From: Porphyromonadaceae bacterium UBA7141
GTDB lineage: Bacteria > Bacteroidota > Bacteroidia > Bacteroidales > Muribaculaceae
Assembly (NCBI GenBank): GCA_002491945.1
Contig: DKWX01000036.1
Span: 25,478 to 40,470 of the forward strand
Length of the DNA stretch: 14,993 nucleotides
Reading direction: 5' to 3'
This document shows, in pieces, positions 7,714 through 14,982 of this stretch. The position numbers and the translations under genes were made by a program. Under the pieces are notes generated by a model. The model was not told the DNA's origin and did no database searches. It was given only the letters and a program-made list of their open reading frames with translations. Every line of letters begins with the position of its first letter. Position 1 is the stretch's first letter.

Positions 7714-9048
7714 TCACCTTACTTTCGGTTTGCCCCTGAACAGTTTTTTCACCCTATAGAAGGGTGTATCGGAATTAAACATGGAGATTTTAATCCATTT
7801 GTCATCCTGGAAGTCAAGCGCGGAATTACGCACATCCTCAAGAGTGAATGTCGGAGAATAGCTCTTGAGTCTGACCTTGCGGCGACCGTTTTCGTCATAC
7901 ATCTTTTCAGTCAGTATGATTGTGGCAAGACGTGAAATGTCGCCCACCGCCATCGGCGCGAATTTACCCGGTGTGTGGGTGTAGAATCGTTTCACGTCCT
8001 CGAAATCCACCCATTCCCCGTCGACCGGCATATCCTGATAGTCTTCCAGACGGCCATCAAGAAAATAGAAATAACGCAGCACGGAGTGGTTTTTAAGTTC
8101 GGCGCTGCGACGGCCGTAAAAAAATCGTAATTCGCCGTCGGCCGAACCTGTAAGTCGGCGGATTATGCTACGCACCTCGGGAATCGGGATACCATTGACC
8201 GAACGTTTTGTCACAAACGGCGTGTCGAGAACCTCCTTATATTCCGATCCGGCAACTATCGATTTCGGATCAAGATATATCTTATCACCACATATCACGT
8301 AGTAGCGCAGGTATGTCTTGGCGGTCATATCCTGAAGCTCTTCCTGTGTGATGATTTCATCATTCTCCTTAAGGTCGAGATAGAGGTTATAGTATCTTGC
8401 TACGAAATATAGCTCATCAAGTACGAATGATATGATGTTGAGCCAGGTGAATACGTAATAGTCGCGAGAGTTCAGAGAAAGTTTTATATAGATGAACTCA
8501 TAATATGCCCACACGGCAACCGTGAGAAATCCGAAAAGATATATAAGATTGCGAATCTGGAAGTAAGCCTCATATCTGAAAATGGACCCGGCCTTGCCTC
8601 GCTCGTACAAGCCATCGGCACTCAGTCTGCATTCTCTACATATTCCGATACTGCGCCGTCTGAAATATAGCACTATGCAGGTAATCAGACACACCGGATT
8701 CATCAGCAATGAAGATATATACGGATCATTGAGAAACAGGAATTCCTTCGGCAGACTCACAAAATGCCACATGGTGAGTATACTCAGCACAACGGTGACT
8801 ATCGTATAATTGACCACACAGTAGAGCAACGTATACACAATTACAAGGCACCCGCTCTCTGTCCGCATCTTGTTGTTGTAGAGCATTGTGTAGAGCACTG
8901 TGGCTGCCAGAAAGGCTATAATCGGAGAGGCATAGAAGGGTAATATATGTGAGAATGCCATCAGGGCTATTATCACAAGTAGCCCTAACGACAAGTTCTT
9001 CCAGAATGTGTACAATTGCACACTGTTTACTCTTCTTAAATCGTCCAT
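7714..9048 (-). CDS. Unrecognised multi-pass membrane protein with CxxC and soluble C-terminal domain
   Basis: I do not recognise the family. From the ATG at 9048 the product has 444 residues; an in-frame GTG at 9081 would add 11. I prefer the ATG because the first residues then lead straight into a short basic stretch and the first helix. About six hydrophobic segments are visible (near 18-33, 36-56, 66-95, 110-130, 166-190 and 198-220). A cytoplasm-like linker between the fourth and fifth contains Cys137-Arg-Glu-Cys140. The second half (about 225-444) is soluble, charged and without obvious enzyme motifs, and ends very basic (KKLFRGKPKVR). The six-helix and soluble-domain layout would suit a sensor or regulator, but that is speculation. 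The gene is immediately upstream of miaA and downstream of a consensus promoter and long leader. Confidence 0.85.
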   Translation of the reverse strand: MDDLRRVNSVQLYTFWKNLSLGLLVIIALMAFSHILPFYASPIIAFLAATVLYTMLYNNKMRTESGCLVIVYTLLYCVVNYTIVTVVLSILTMWHFVSLPKEFLFLNDPYISSLLMNPVCLITCIVLYFRRRSIGICRECRLSADGLYERGKAGSIFRYEAYFQIRNLIYLFGFLTVAVWAYYEFIYIKLSLNSRDYYVFTWLNIISFVLDELYFVARYYNLYLDLKENDEIITQEELQDMTAKTYLRYYVICGDKIYLDPKSIVAGSEYKEVLDTPFVTKRSVNGIPIPEVRSIIRRLTGSADGELRFFYGRRSAELKNHSVLRYFYFLDGRLEDYQDMPVDGEWVDFEDVKRFYTHTPGKFAPMAVGDISRLATIILTEKMYDENGRRKVRLKSYSPTFTLEDVRNSALDFQDDKWIKISMFNSDTPFYRVKKLFRGKPKVR

Positions 9049-9248
9049 CTGAAGGTTATTATATACGGCCACACCGCACACGGCTGCGGCACGACCGGAG
9101 TATTATGGTCATTACGGCGTTTATATGCCTAATTATCAGCAATGAGAATCAGAGCCGGATGCTTCCTCCGGATTTTATGTTATCACATTGGGAAGTTATA
9201 TTGGAGAGAAGTCTGCATTCATTTATTCGCTCCGTCTCGTTTACGATG

Positions 9249-9279
9249 CAAAATTAATTTAATAATGTGATTATTCAAA
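9249..9279 (-). promoter_or_regulatory. Bacteroidetes-type promoter for the membrane protein and miaA
   Basis: On the minus strand, TTTG (9276-9279) is followed by exactly 19 nt and then TAATTTTG (9249-9256), fitting the Bacteroidetes -33/-7 consensus TTTG...TANNTTTG. Transcription would begin near 9242, leaving a leader of about 190 nt before the ATG at 9048. No other good match lies closer to the gene. Confidence 0.65.
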
Positions 9280-9361
9280 CTTTTTCCTCCACTTTTTTTA
9301 TTCACGACGGTGTTTTAACACTTTAGTTTTCTATCGTGCTTTCGCACTTGCCGGAATGACA

Positions 9362-9399
9362 AGTCACCCCGCCGTAGACTACGCTCCGGCGGGGTGACT
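9362..9399 (-). terminator. Strong hairpin after the DPP IV gene, likely terminator
   Basis: A perfect 13-bp inverted repeat (AGTCACCCCGCCG at 9362-9374 with its complement at 9387-9399) encloses a 12-nt loop, 37 nt past the peptidase stop. The stem is very GC-rich. The T tract after it on the minus strand is weak (TTGTCATT), so intrinsic termination is likely but not certain. Confidence 0.6.
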
Positions 9400-9435
9400 A
9401 CTGTATCGCTTATGGACGGCGATGCCGCCGTGACG

Positions 9436-11628
9436 TCATTTCTTGAGGTTATTGTCGAGGAAGTCCACCAGTCTGGCAAAGAGACGTGCTCGGGCGTTGC
9501 ACATACGCAGGCTGTGTTCGAACCCGGCATACGACATCATGTCGAACACCTGCCCCTCGTAGTTGAGCTTAGAGGCATATTTCAACGTATTGTAGTAGTG
9601 CACATTGTCATCGCTCGTACCCGACATGATGAGCAGACGGCGGGTCATCTGGCCTGTGCGTTCCAGGGCGGAGGCAGCATCATAGCCTGATTTGTTCTGC
9701 TGTGGGGTGAGCATATAGCGCTCGGTGTAGATGGAGTCGTAGAGGCGCCAGTCTGTCACCGGTGCCATAGACACGCCGCACTTGAATCGGCATCGGGGAT
9801 CGCTTAGCTCCATCAGGGTCATGTAGCCTCCGTAGCTCCAGCCGAAACATGATGTGCGGTCGGCATCCACATAGGGTAATGATGCGAAATATTCCGCGCC
9901 TGCAAGCTGGTCAGATGTCTCGTCTTGGCCGAGACGGCAGTACACGGCATGTGCCCAGGACCGCGAACGGTTGCCCGTGCCGCGCCCGTCGACGGCGGCC
10001 ACGATATACCCCTGCGAAGCAACATAGAAAATACCTTCCATACGCCAGCGGTTGAGCACCTCCTGTGAGTCCGGGCCGTTGTACTGATACATCATCAGCG
10101 GATAGCGCTTCGATGGGTCGAAATCTGCGGGTTTGATAATGTATGCGTTCATTTCTTCGCCTGCGGCGTTCTTCACTTTGAGAAATTCCATCTTCGGGGC
10201 ATCCGCATACCGGGCGGCATAGGCATCGTTGCCCTCTACGAGCTGCACCTGCTTGCCGGAAGCAGTATATATGGCGTAGCGTGTAGGAGTCGTGGCACTC
10301 GAATAGCTACGGAGATAGTATGAGAAGTCGCGGCTGAACCAGGCGTTCTCGGTCCCTTCCTCGCCATGCAGCAATGTGAGTTTCCCTTTGGAATCGACAC
10401 TGGCTACGGTGCGGTTGATGGCGCCAAGCGACGTAGTCTGTATGTAATGCAATCCTTTGCGTACATCCCGCCCGTAATAGTGCGTCACGTTGAAGTCTCC
10501 CTTGGTCAGCTGGCGCTGCAACACTCCGTTGTAGTTGTAGATGTATAGATGACGGTAGCCCGACTCATCGCTGCCTATCACAAAGTCGGTGTCGCCGTAG
10601 TCCGCCATCTGGTAGCTGTCAGGGGCAAGCCAGGCCTTCGAGGTCTGTGTAAGTATCAGTTGTGCTGTTGTGCTGCCTGGATTTACCTTGTAAAGGTCAA
10701 GATGGTTCTGGTCGCGGTTGAGCAGCATCACCATCAGATTCTCTCCTTTGCCGTCAAATTCAAGCGAGGGGACATAGTCGGTCTCACCTATCGGCAGGTC
10801 CATTGTCTTGGTGAGACGCGTGTCGGTCTCGTAGCAGAGCACACTTACACGTGAGTTGGGATATCCGGCAAGAGGATATTTATAGGTGTAGGGCGTGGGA
10901 TAGAGATCGCTCAGAGGATCCTCTTCGCAATATGACCGGTAGTTGTCGAAACTGTAGGCTGGCACTTCGCTCTCATCGAAGCGAATGAAGGCGAGACGTT
11001 TATCATCCGGACTCCAGCGCATTGTGTTGACTATGCCGAATTCCTCTTCATATCCCCAATCGGGGGTGCCGTTGATAATGTGGTTCAACTTCCCGTCGGT
11101 GGTGACTGCCACGTCTGTACCATAATCAATGTTGGCGATGTATATGTTGTTGCCCCGCTGATAGGCCACCATCCGGCCATCGTGCGAGAGGATTGCTCCT
11201 TGCTGTGCTCCGGCATCAGAGACTCTGGCGAGCGTACGGCGTGCCACATCATATACGTAATATTGCGCTCTGAATGTGTGGCGGTAGATTGTATCCACTT
11301 CATTCCAGAGCAATATCTTTTTTTCGTTGGCAGAAAGTGCATAGCCATCGAATTCATCAATTTTCAGCGTTCCTGATATATTGTCGGTGCTGAAGAGTGT
11401 GCCGACCTTTTTACCGGTCTTGTAACTATATACGTCGATGGTCTTTTCATCATCCGAAATACAGGCATAGGTCTGTCCGTCGGCAAGCGGCCTCATTTCT
11501 TTTACAGAGGCAGGCGCGGCTGTCTTGATGTCGCAATAGTCGTCAATGCTGAGCGGTGCTGCGCTGATGCCGGAAAATCCGGCCACGGCCATAGCGGCCG
11601 AAAGCAGCAGAGGGGTGTGCGGTTTCAT
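9436..11628 (-). CDS. Exported dipeptidyl-peptidase IV-type S9 serine peptidase
   Basis: This 730-residue S9B-family enzyme should release N-terminal dipeptides (X-Pro, X-Ala) from oligopeptides in the periplasm or at the outer membrane. The frame is open to 11685, but the ATG at 11628 places a clean signal peptide at the N terminus (MKPH then a hydrophobic run ending near ISA, residue 23). An N-terminal beta-propeller occupies about 40-480 and includes DWGYEEEF (190-197), whose paired glutamates hold the substrate amino group in DPP IV. The C-terminal alpha/beta hydrolase has Tyr516 (probable oxyanion residue), nucleophile Ser598 in GWSYGG, Asp673 in TSDDN and His705 in FEH. All catalytic residues are present. 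It stands as its own unit between proS and the membrane-protein gene, with a strong hairpin after it. Confidence 0.94.
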   Translation of the reverse strand: MKPHTPLLLSAAMAVAGFSGISAAPLSIDDYCDIKTAAPASVKEMRPLADGQTYACISDDEKTIDVYSYKTGKKVGTLFSTDNISGTLKIDEFDGYALSANEKKILLWNEVDTIYRHTFRAQYYVYDVARRTLARVSDAGAQQGAILSHDGRMVAYQRGNNIYIANIDYGTDVAVTTDGKLNHIINGTPDWGYEEEFGIVNTMRWSPDDKRLAFIRFDESEVPAYSFDNYRSYCEEDPLSDLYPTPYTYKYPLAGYPNSRVSVLCYETDTRLTKTMDLPIGETDYVPSLEFDGKGENLMVMLLNRDQNHLDLYKVNPGSTTAQLILTQTSKAWLAPDSYQMADYGDTDFVIGSDESGYRHLYIYNYNGVLQRQLTKGDFNVTHYYGRDVRKGLHYIQTTSLGAINRTVASVDSKGKLTLLHGEEGTENAWFSRDFSYYLRSYSSATTPTRYAIYTASGKQVQLVEGNDAYAARYADAPKMEFLKVKNAAGEEMNAYIIKPADFDPSKRYPLMMYQYNGPDSQEVLNRWRMEGIFYVASQGYIVAAVDGRGTGNRSRSWAHAVYCRLGQDETSDQLAGAEYFASLPYVDADRTSCFGWSYGGYMTLMELSDPRCRFKCGVSMAPVTDWRLYDSIYTERYMLTPQQNKSGYDAASALERTGQMTRRLLIMSGTSDDNVHYYNTLKYASKLNYEGQVFDMMSYAGFEHSLRMCNARARLFARLVDFLDNNLKK

Positions 11629-11700
11629 GGTTGCAGGTGTATGTTGTATGGTTATTGTAAAATGGCGGAGGTCAGCGACCGACATAACCGCTATAATGGG

Positions 11701-11747
11701 AGCGAAGGGCGGTCGGACAGCTTTTCGGCTTCCGGCTACCCTTCGCT
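11701..11747 (-). terminator. Nested hairpin between proS and the DPP IV gene
   Basis: A perfect 9-bp stem (AGCGAAGGG 11701-11709 with CCCTTCGCT 11739-11747) encloses further pairing (CGGA/TCCG and AGC/GCT around a CGAAAA loop in the minus sense). It begins about 63 nt after the proS stop and ends about 70 nt before the DPP IV start. No T run follows, so it may be a proS terminator or processing signal, or a leader structure of the peptidase gene. Confidence 0.4.
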
Positions 11748-11809
11748 TCTATCGGTCTGAATCCTTCACGTCAAGGATAAATAAGTGTCTCTCGATCTTT
11801 GCAGACAGC

Positions 11810-13294
11810 TCAATACGAGCGGGCAAAGATTACACGGCGCGGCGAGGGCTTACCGCTAATCATGTCTACACCGGGAGTCTCATCCCCGCCCTCGAGAGGG
11901 ATGCAGCGTATCGTGGCCTTGGTCTCGGCCTTGATTTGCTCCTCTGTCTCGGGAGTGCCGTCCCAGTGTGCAAGGATAAATCCACCCTTCTCTATCTGCT
12001 CCTTGAATTCTTCGTAGGTGTCGACCTTAAATATCATGCTGTCTCGAAATGTCTTGGCCTTGGTGAAAAGGTTGGTCTGGATATCTTCAAGTAGTCTGGC
12101 GATGTGGTCGGCTATCCCCTCGAATGCGACTGTCTTCTTCTCAAGAGTGTCGCGGCGCATAAGCTCTACTGTGCCATTCTCGAGGTCGCGCTGACCGAGA
12201 GCCAGACGCACAGGGACTCCCTTGAGCTCATAATCGGCGAATTTGAACCCGGGACGCTTATTGTCGGCGTCATCGAATTTCACGCTGATTCCCTTGGTCT
12301 GAAGTTCATCCACAAGCGGAAGCACCTTCTCAGAAATGGCTTTAAGCCCCTCAGCGTCCTTATAAATCGGCACAATCACCACCTGTATCGGTGCAAGATG
12401 CGGCGGAAGCACAAGTCCATTATCGTCAGAGTGTGTCATGATCAGAGCGCCCATCAGACGTGTTGACACTCCCCATGAATTGGCCCATACGAGTTCTGGC
12501 TTGTTCTCCTTATTGACGAATGTCACATCGAAAGCCTTGGCGAAATTCTGACCCAGATTATGGGATGTGCCACTCTGCAGAGCCTTGCCGTCCTGCATCA
12601 TCGCCTCTATGGTGTATGTGTTGAGAGCGCCTGCAAAACGTTCGGACTCTGTCTTCACACCCTGTATCACAGGCATGGCCATGTATTTTTCGGCAAAGTC
12701 GGCATAGAGATTGATCATCTGCACTGTACGGGCTTCCGACTCTTCAGCCGTGGCATGGGCACAGTGCCCCTCCTGCCAAAGGAATTCGGCTGTGCGAAGG
12801 AACATGCGCGTACGCATTTCCCACCGCATGACGTTGGCCCACTGGTTGCACAGCAACGGCAGGTCTCGCCATGAATGGATCCAATTCTTGTAGGTGCCCC
12901 AGATGATAGTCTCTGATGTCGGACGCACTATAAGTTCCTCTTCGAGGCGTGCGGCAGGATCGACCACTACTCCCTTCCCATCCGGGTCATTCTTAAGACG
13001 ATAATGGGTCACTACTGCGCACTCCTTAGCGAAGCCCTCAACATGCTCGGCCTCCCGGCACAGGAAGGATTTAGGTATGAGCAAGGGAAAATAGGCATTC
13101 TGCACACCTGTGGTCTTGAACATGCGGTCGAGCGTCTGCTGCATTTTCTCCCAGATAGCATAGCCGTAAGGTTTGATTACCATGCAGCCGCGCACTGCCG
13201 ACTGCTCGGCCAGATCGGCTTTTACAACAAGCTCATTATACCACTGTGAATAATTCTCAGCTCGTTTGGTAAGATTCTTGAGTTCTTTTGCCAT
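11810..13294 (-). CDS. proS: Prolyl-tRNA synthetase, short eukaryote/archaea-like type
   Basis: This class II aminoacyl-tRNA synthetase charges tRNA-Pro in the cytoplasm. Its 494 residues match the short ProRS type, which lacks the inserted editing domain of E. coli-type enzymes. Visible features are the motif 1 region (about 36-74), RPTSE (124-128) for ATP and proline binding, motif 2 (about 161-180, [20 protein letters not shown]), [11 protein letters not shown] (241-251), motif 3 (about 275-294, with Arg279), an anticodon-binding domain (about 300-400) and a C-terminal domain. The last residue is Tyr (ARSY), as in Thermus ProRS, where the terminal tyrosine reaches the active site. The C-terminal domain keeps only one cysteine (Cys464), so the zinc cluster seen in some relatives appears lost. 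The ATG at 13294 is the natural start. Upstream sequence is repeat-derived, with no canonical promoter that I can identify. Confidence 0.97.
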   Translation of the reverse strand: MAKELKNLTKRAENYSQWYNELVVKADLAEQSAVRGCMVIKPYGYAIWEKMQQTLDRMFKTTGVQNAYFPLLIPKSFLCREAEHVEGFAKECAVVTHYRLKNDPDGKGVVVDPAARLEEELIVRPTSETIIWGTYKNWIHSWRDLPLLCNQWANVMRWEMRTRMFLRTAEFLWQEGHCAHATAEESEARTVQMINLYADFAEKYMAMPVIQGVKTESERFAGALNTYTIEAMMQDGKALQSGTSHNLGQNFAKAFDVTFVNKENKPELVWANSWGVSTRLMGALIMTHSDDNGLVLPPHLAPIQVVIVPIYKDAEGLKAISEKVLPLVDELQTKGISVKFDDADNKRPGFKFADYELKGVPVRLALGQRDLENGTVELMRRDTLEKKTVAFEGIADHIARLLEDIQTNLFTKAKTFRDSMIFKVDTYEEFKEQIEKGGFILAHWDGTPETEEQIKAETKATIRCIPLEGGDETPGVDMISGKPSPRRVIFARSY

Positions 13295-13348
13295 AATTCT
13301 TATTTGTGAGCCTCTCGCCCGGATGCGTCATATTCAGAATTTTTTTCT

Positions 13349-13451
13349 TAAGTAAACGTTCAATTAAATTTATAAAAATAAACCGCAGATTGTACAAAAG
13401 ATTCCCTTTCAATTACTTTCAATTACTATCGGTAAATTTGAACACTTTCTT
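13349..13451 (-). repeat. R1 repeat, inverted and internally deleted copy D
   Basis: Read on the minus strand from 13451, it shows AAAGTGTTCAAATTTACC, CGATAG, GGGAATCTTTTGTACAAT and CTGCGG like the other R1 left halves, then jumps to ATAAATTTAATTGAACGTTTACTT, like an R1 right end. About 70 bp of the interior, including the GGCTTGT/ACAAGCC stem, is missing. A 10-bp tandem duplication (TTTCAATTAC, 13407-13416 and 13417-13426) lies inside it. Confidence 0.75.
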
Positions 13452-13530
13452 AAGTTGAAATATCTGACTACGCTCTGTCCGGAGCAATGCGGACTCTTGC
13501 CTGTAAAGTATGGGGATTGTCTAAGTATTT

Positions 13531-13704
13531 GTGTTCAAATTTCACCGATAGCAAGTCAAAGGGATGCTTTTCTACAATCTGCAGCTCCTTTTTATGATGT
13601 TTCCGGCTTGTCGGTCTGTCGAATATGTTAATATTCTCCGTCACTCCACTCCGGAACCGGCTAAAAAACAAGCCTGCATATCGTATGAATAAAATTTGAA
13701 CGCT
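13531..13704 (+). repeat. R1 repeat, complete copy B
   Basis: The left end GTGTTCAAATTT (13531-13542) is complementary to AAATTTGAACGC near 13692-13703 at 11 of 12 positions. It carries CACCGATAGCAA, TACAATCTGC, a CTTTTTAT tract, GGCTTGT (13605-13611), ATATTCTCC, ACAAGCC (13668-13674) and GCATATCGTAT. It is diverged from copies A and C, but its GGCTTGT/ACAAGCC stem is perfect. It faces copy D head to head. Confidence 0.82.
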
Positions 13705-13726
13705 TGCTTATATAATTCTGTATTAA

Positions 13727-13921
13727 TGAATTCGTTTAAACTTCCTACGGAAACATAAAAAGCGCCCGGATTTCTTTTCTTCAATGCCGATATCCATTAA
13801 TTTTCTGGCATTTCTAAATCCCTCCATCCGCCGCATAGCCGGCTATGCTTTCTATTCAGGTATTTATATCTGCTCAAAATCTTAATAAATCTTATCATTG
13901 AAAGAAGTTTAACCGACTTCA
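13727..13921. repeat. R2 unit bounded by 18-bp inverted repeats, with central palindrome
   Basis: TGAATTCGTTTAAACTTC (13727-13744) matches the reverse complement of 13904-13921 (TGAAGTCGGTTAAACTTC) at 16 of 18 positions. The 195-bp interval contains a perfect 16-bp palindrome GCATAGCCGGCTATGC (13833-13848) near its middle and an AATGCC/GGCATT stem (13783-13788 with 13807-13812). The minus-strand right edge shares about 38 nt with the R2 unit at 6213. The right terminal repeat contains the TGA stop of the DUF4293 gene. Confidence 0.6.
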
Positions 13922-14389
13922 ATCTCTGAAACGGTCGACCGACATAATCTTGCGGTGGTCGGCCACAATGCGCTGTTCGGCCATAATCACTGCTATAAGC
14001 GATATAAACGGCGCACATACAATCGATGACCAGCTTACGCCGGCTCCGTCTATCGTATTGTAGCCTATCATCGCCGTCAGGCATATCACACAGCATATCA
14101 GCAACATCGTCAGAAGACAAAGATTCTTCTGAAGCTTATACTGCCTGAATGTGAGTATCGCCACTAACGACAGCACCCCCGACAGTAGCGACACTGCAAA
14201 GAGATACCATGTCGATATGCATTCCGGTGTCTCGCCCGATGTCGGTATCCCTTCCGGACACAACCCGAGGGCGCTGAAATTGAAGGAGAAATCAGATGTC
14301 TCTACCTGACCAAGCGACATAAAGGAAAAGAGCCCCATCATCACTACAGCCACAAGCAGAAGCACTGATTGCCAACGTTGTATTACCAT
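13919..14389 (-). CDS. DUF4293 family four-helix membrane protein
   Basis: This 156-residue integral membrane protein belongs to a Bacteroidetes family of unknown function. The N terminus MVIQRWQSVLLLVA and the C terminus (AEQRIVADHRKIMSVDRFRD) match the family pattern of an early IQR motif and a final basic SxDRxR stretch. Four hydrophobic segments are visible (about 7-27, 61-80, 88-110 and 117-137), with an extracytoplasmic loop (28-60) holding Cys43 and Cys52 that could form a disulfide. The open frame extends to a TTG at 14413, but that codon would sit at the transcription start predicted from the promoter, so the ATG at 14389 is chosen. No partner gene is adjacent. The stop codon lies inside a repeat end. 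Confidence 0.88.
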   Translation of the reverse strand: MVIQRWQSVLLLVAVVMMGLFSFMSLGQVETSDFSFNFSALGLCPEGIPTSGETPECISTWYLFAVSLLSGVLSLVAILTFRQYKLQKNLCLLTMLLICCVICLTAMIGYNTIDGAGVSWSSIVCAPFISLIAVIMAEQRIVADHRKIMSVDRFRD

Positions 14390-14417
14390 ATCCGATAACT
14401 TTTTTGATTTCAATCCG

Positions 14418-14449
14418 CAAATTTACTAATTTTTTCTTACTTAGGCAAA
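14418..14449 (-). promoter_or_regulatory. Bacteroidetes-type promoter of the DUF4293 gene
   Basis: On the minus strand, TTTG (14446-14449) is followed by 20 nt and then TAAATTTG (14418-14425), an exact fit to the -33/-7 consensus. The predicted start of transcription is about 14411-14414, giving a leader of about 22-25 nt before the ATG at 14389. This decides against the upstream TTG start. Confidence 0.75.
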
Positions 14450-14781
14450 TTGACTGATTATCAGATGGGTTTTATGAGAGCCGAAACCTAATCGTATTAC
14501 TTCTGTGCAGGTGAGAGGAACGCTGTGCAACATTATTTCGCTATATTTATTACTATTGATATTTTTTAACTATATTCATTCACCAAATTTCATCAACTTG
14601 ACCATATGATTTGTTGCAATCTTTCTGCCTGATGAAGATGCGGCATAACGCGGGCCATCCTACCTACGGGAATATATTTTTTGGCGCAAGATTTGTTATA
14701 TATTTATCTGGCAGCCGCGATGTGAACTTATCATGCATTCGTCATCTCTGCCCCAATATTAGTATCAACCTTTTTCATACG
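14450..14781. other. Gene-free AT-rich interval, nothing recognised
   Basis: I find no convincing coding frame, tRNA, repeat or consensus promoter in these 332 bp. The stretch 14636-14690 is locally more GC-rich and could form weak local structure. The interval may be the 3' or 5' flank of a gene beyond the window, but the sequence shows nothing to support a call. Confidence 0.5.
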
Positions 14782-14799
14782 TAAGTGTTAATTTTTAAC
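14782..14799 (+). repeat. Degenerate duplicate of the R1 left terminus
   Basis: TAAGTGTTAATTTTTAAC matches TAAGTGTTCAAATTTAAC (14805-14822) at 15 of 18 positions, 23 bp upstream of it. It could be a remnant of an earlier insertion at the same site, or chance in AT-rich sequence. Confidence 0.4.
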
Positions 14800-14804
14800 T
14801 TAAT

Positions 14805-14982
14805 TAAGTGTTCAAATTTAACCGATAGCAAATTAAAGGGAATCTTTTATACAATCTGCGGCTTCTTTTTTGCCGCTTCCGGCTTGTCGTTCAGTTGGAT
14901 ATGCTTATATTCTCCTTCTCTCCGCACCGGAATCGACTATAAAACAAGCCAGCATATTGTATAAATTAAATTTGAACACTTA
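14805..14982 (+). repeat. R1 repeat, most complete copy C
   Basis: This is the best-preserved copy. A perfect 17-bp terminal inverted repeat is formed by TAAGTGTTCAAATTTAA (14805-14821) and its complement (14966-14982). A second block, ATACAATCTGC (14849-14859), pairs at 10 of 11 positions with GCATATTGTAT (14952-14962). A third, GGCTTGT (14881-14887), pairs perfectly with ACAAGCC (14944-14950). A local GCGGC/GCCGC hairpin with a T-rich loop lies near 14858-14876. No open frame for a transposase fits in 178 bp. Confidence 0.88.

Larger units (their letters stand above)
9082..9435. other. Intergenic: membrane-gene leader, promoter and DPP IV 3' hairpins
   Basis: The half toward 9082-9240 would be the transcribed leader of the membrane-protein gene and contains small hairpin potentials such as CCGGA/TCCGG near 9153-9170. 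The half toward 9435 is the 3' flank of the peptidase gene: a 6-bp hairpin (ACGGCG, 4-nt loop, CGCCGT) just after the stop, the long stem at 9362-9399, and a GAAA-loop hairpin (AGTGC/GCACG in the transcript sense, 9335-9348). No gene is seen. Confidence 0.6.
13295..13918. other. Gene-free interval dominated by repeats
   Basis: This 624-bp gap between proS and the DUF4293 gene holds an inverted deleted R1 copy (D), a complete R1 copy (B) and the R2 inverted-repeat unit. The 79 bp between D and B (13452-13530) has only a weak GTCCG/CGGAC hairpin. Apart from 13295-13348, which would be the proS leader, nearly all of the interval is repeat-derived. The proS promoter must lie inside or next to these repeats. 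Confidence 0.7.

Noticed and set aside
11629..11685. Upstream start adding 19 residues to the DPP IV-type peptidase
   Set aside because: The extension would bury the signal peptide; the Met at 11628 gives a normal export signal at the N terminus.
13477..13496. GTCCG/CGGAC hairpin between R1 copies D and B as a terminator
   Set aside because: The stem is only 5 bp with an 8-nt loop and no T run; chance occurrence is likely.
13468..13671. 67-residue open frame on the minus strand
   Set aside because: It lies mostly inside R1 copy B. The matching frame in copy A stops early and in copy C contains a stop and a frameshift, so the shared residues (SRFRxG, ENI) reflect repeat identity, not coding.
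13797..14120. 107-residue open frame on the minus strand overlapping the DUF4293 gene
   Set aside because: It is an alternative frame of the well-supported DUF4293 gene extended into the R2 unit, with no recognisable domain.
14390..14413. Upstream TTG start adding eight residues to the DUF4293 protein
   Set aside because: The promoter at 14418-14449 places transcription start at about the TTG, and family members begin near the later Met (MVIQR).
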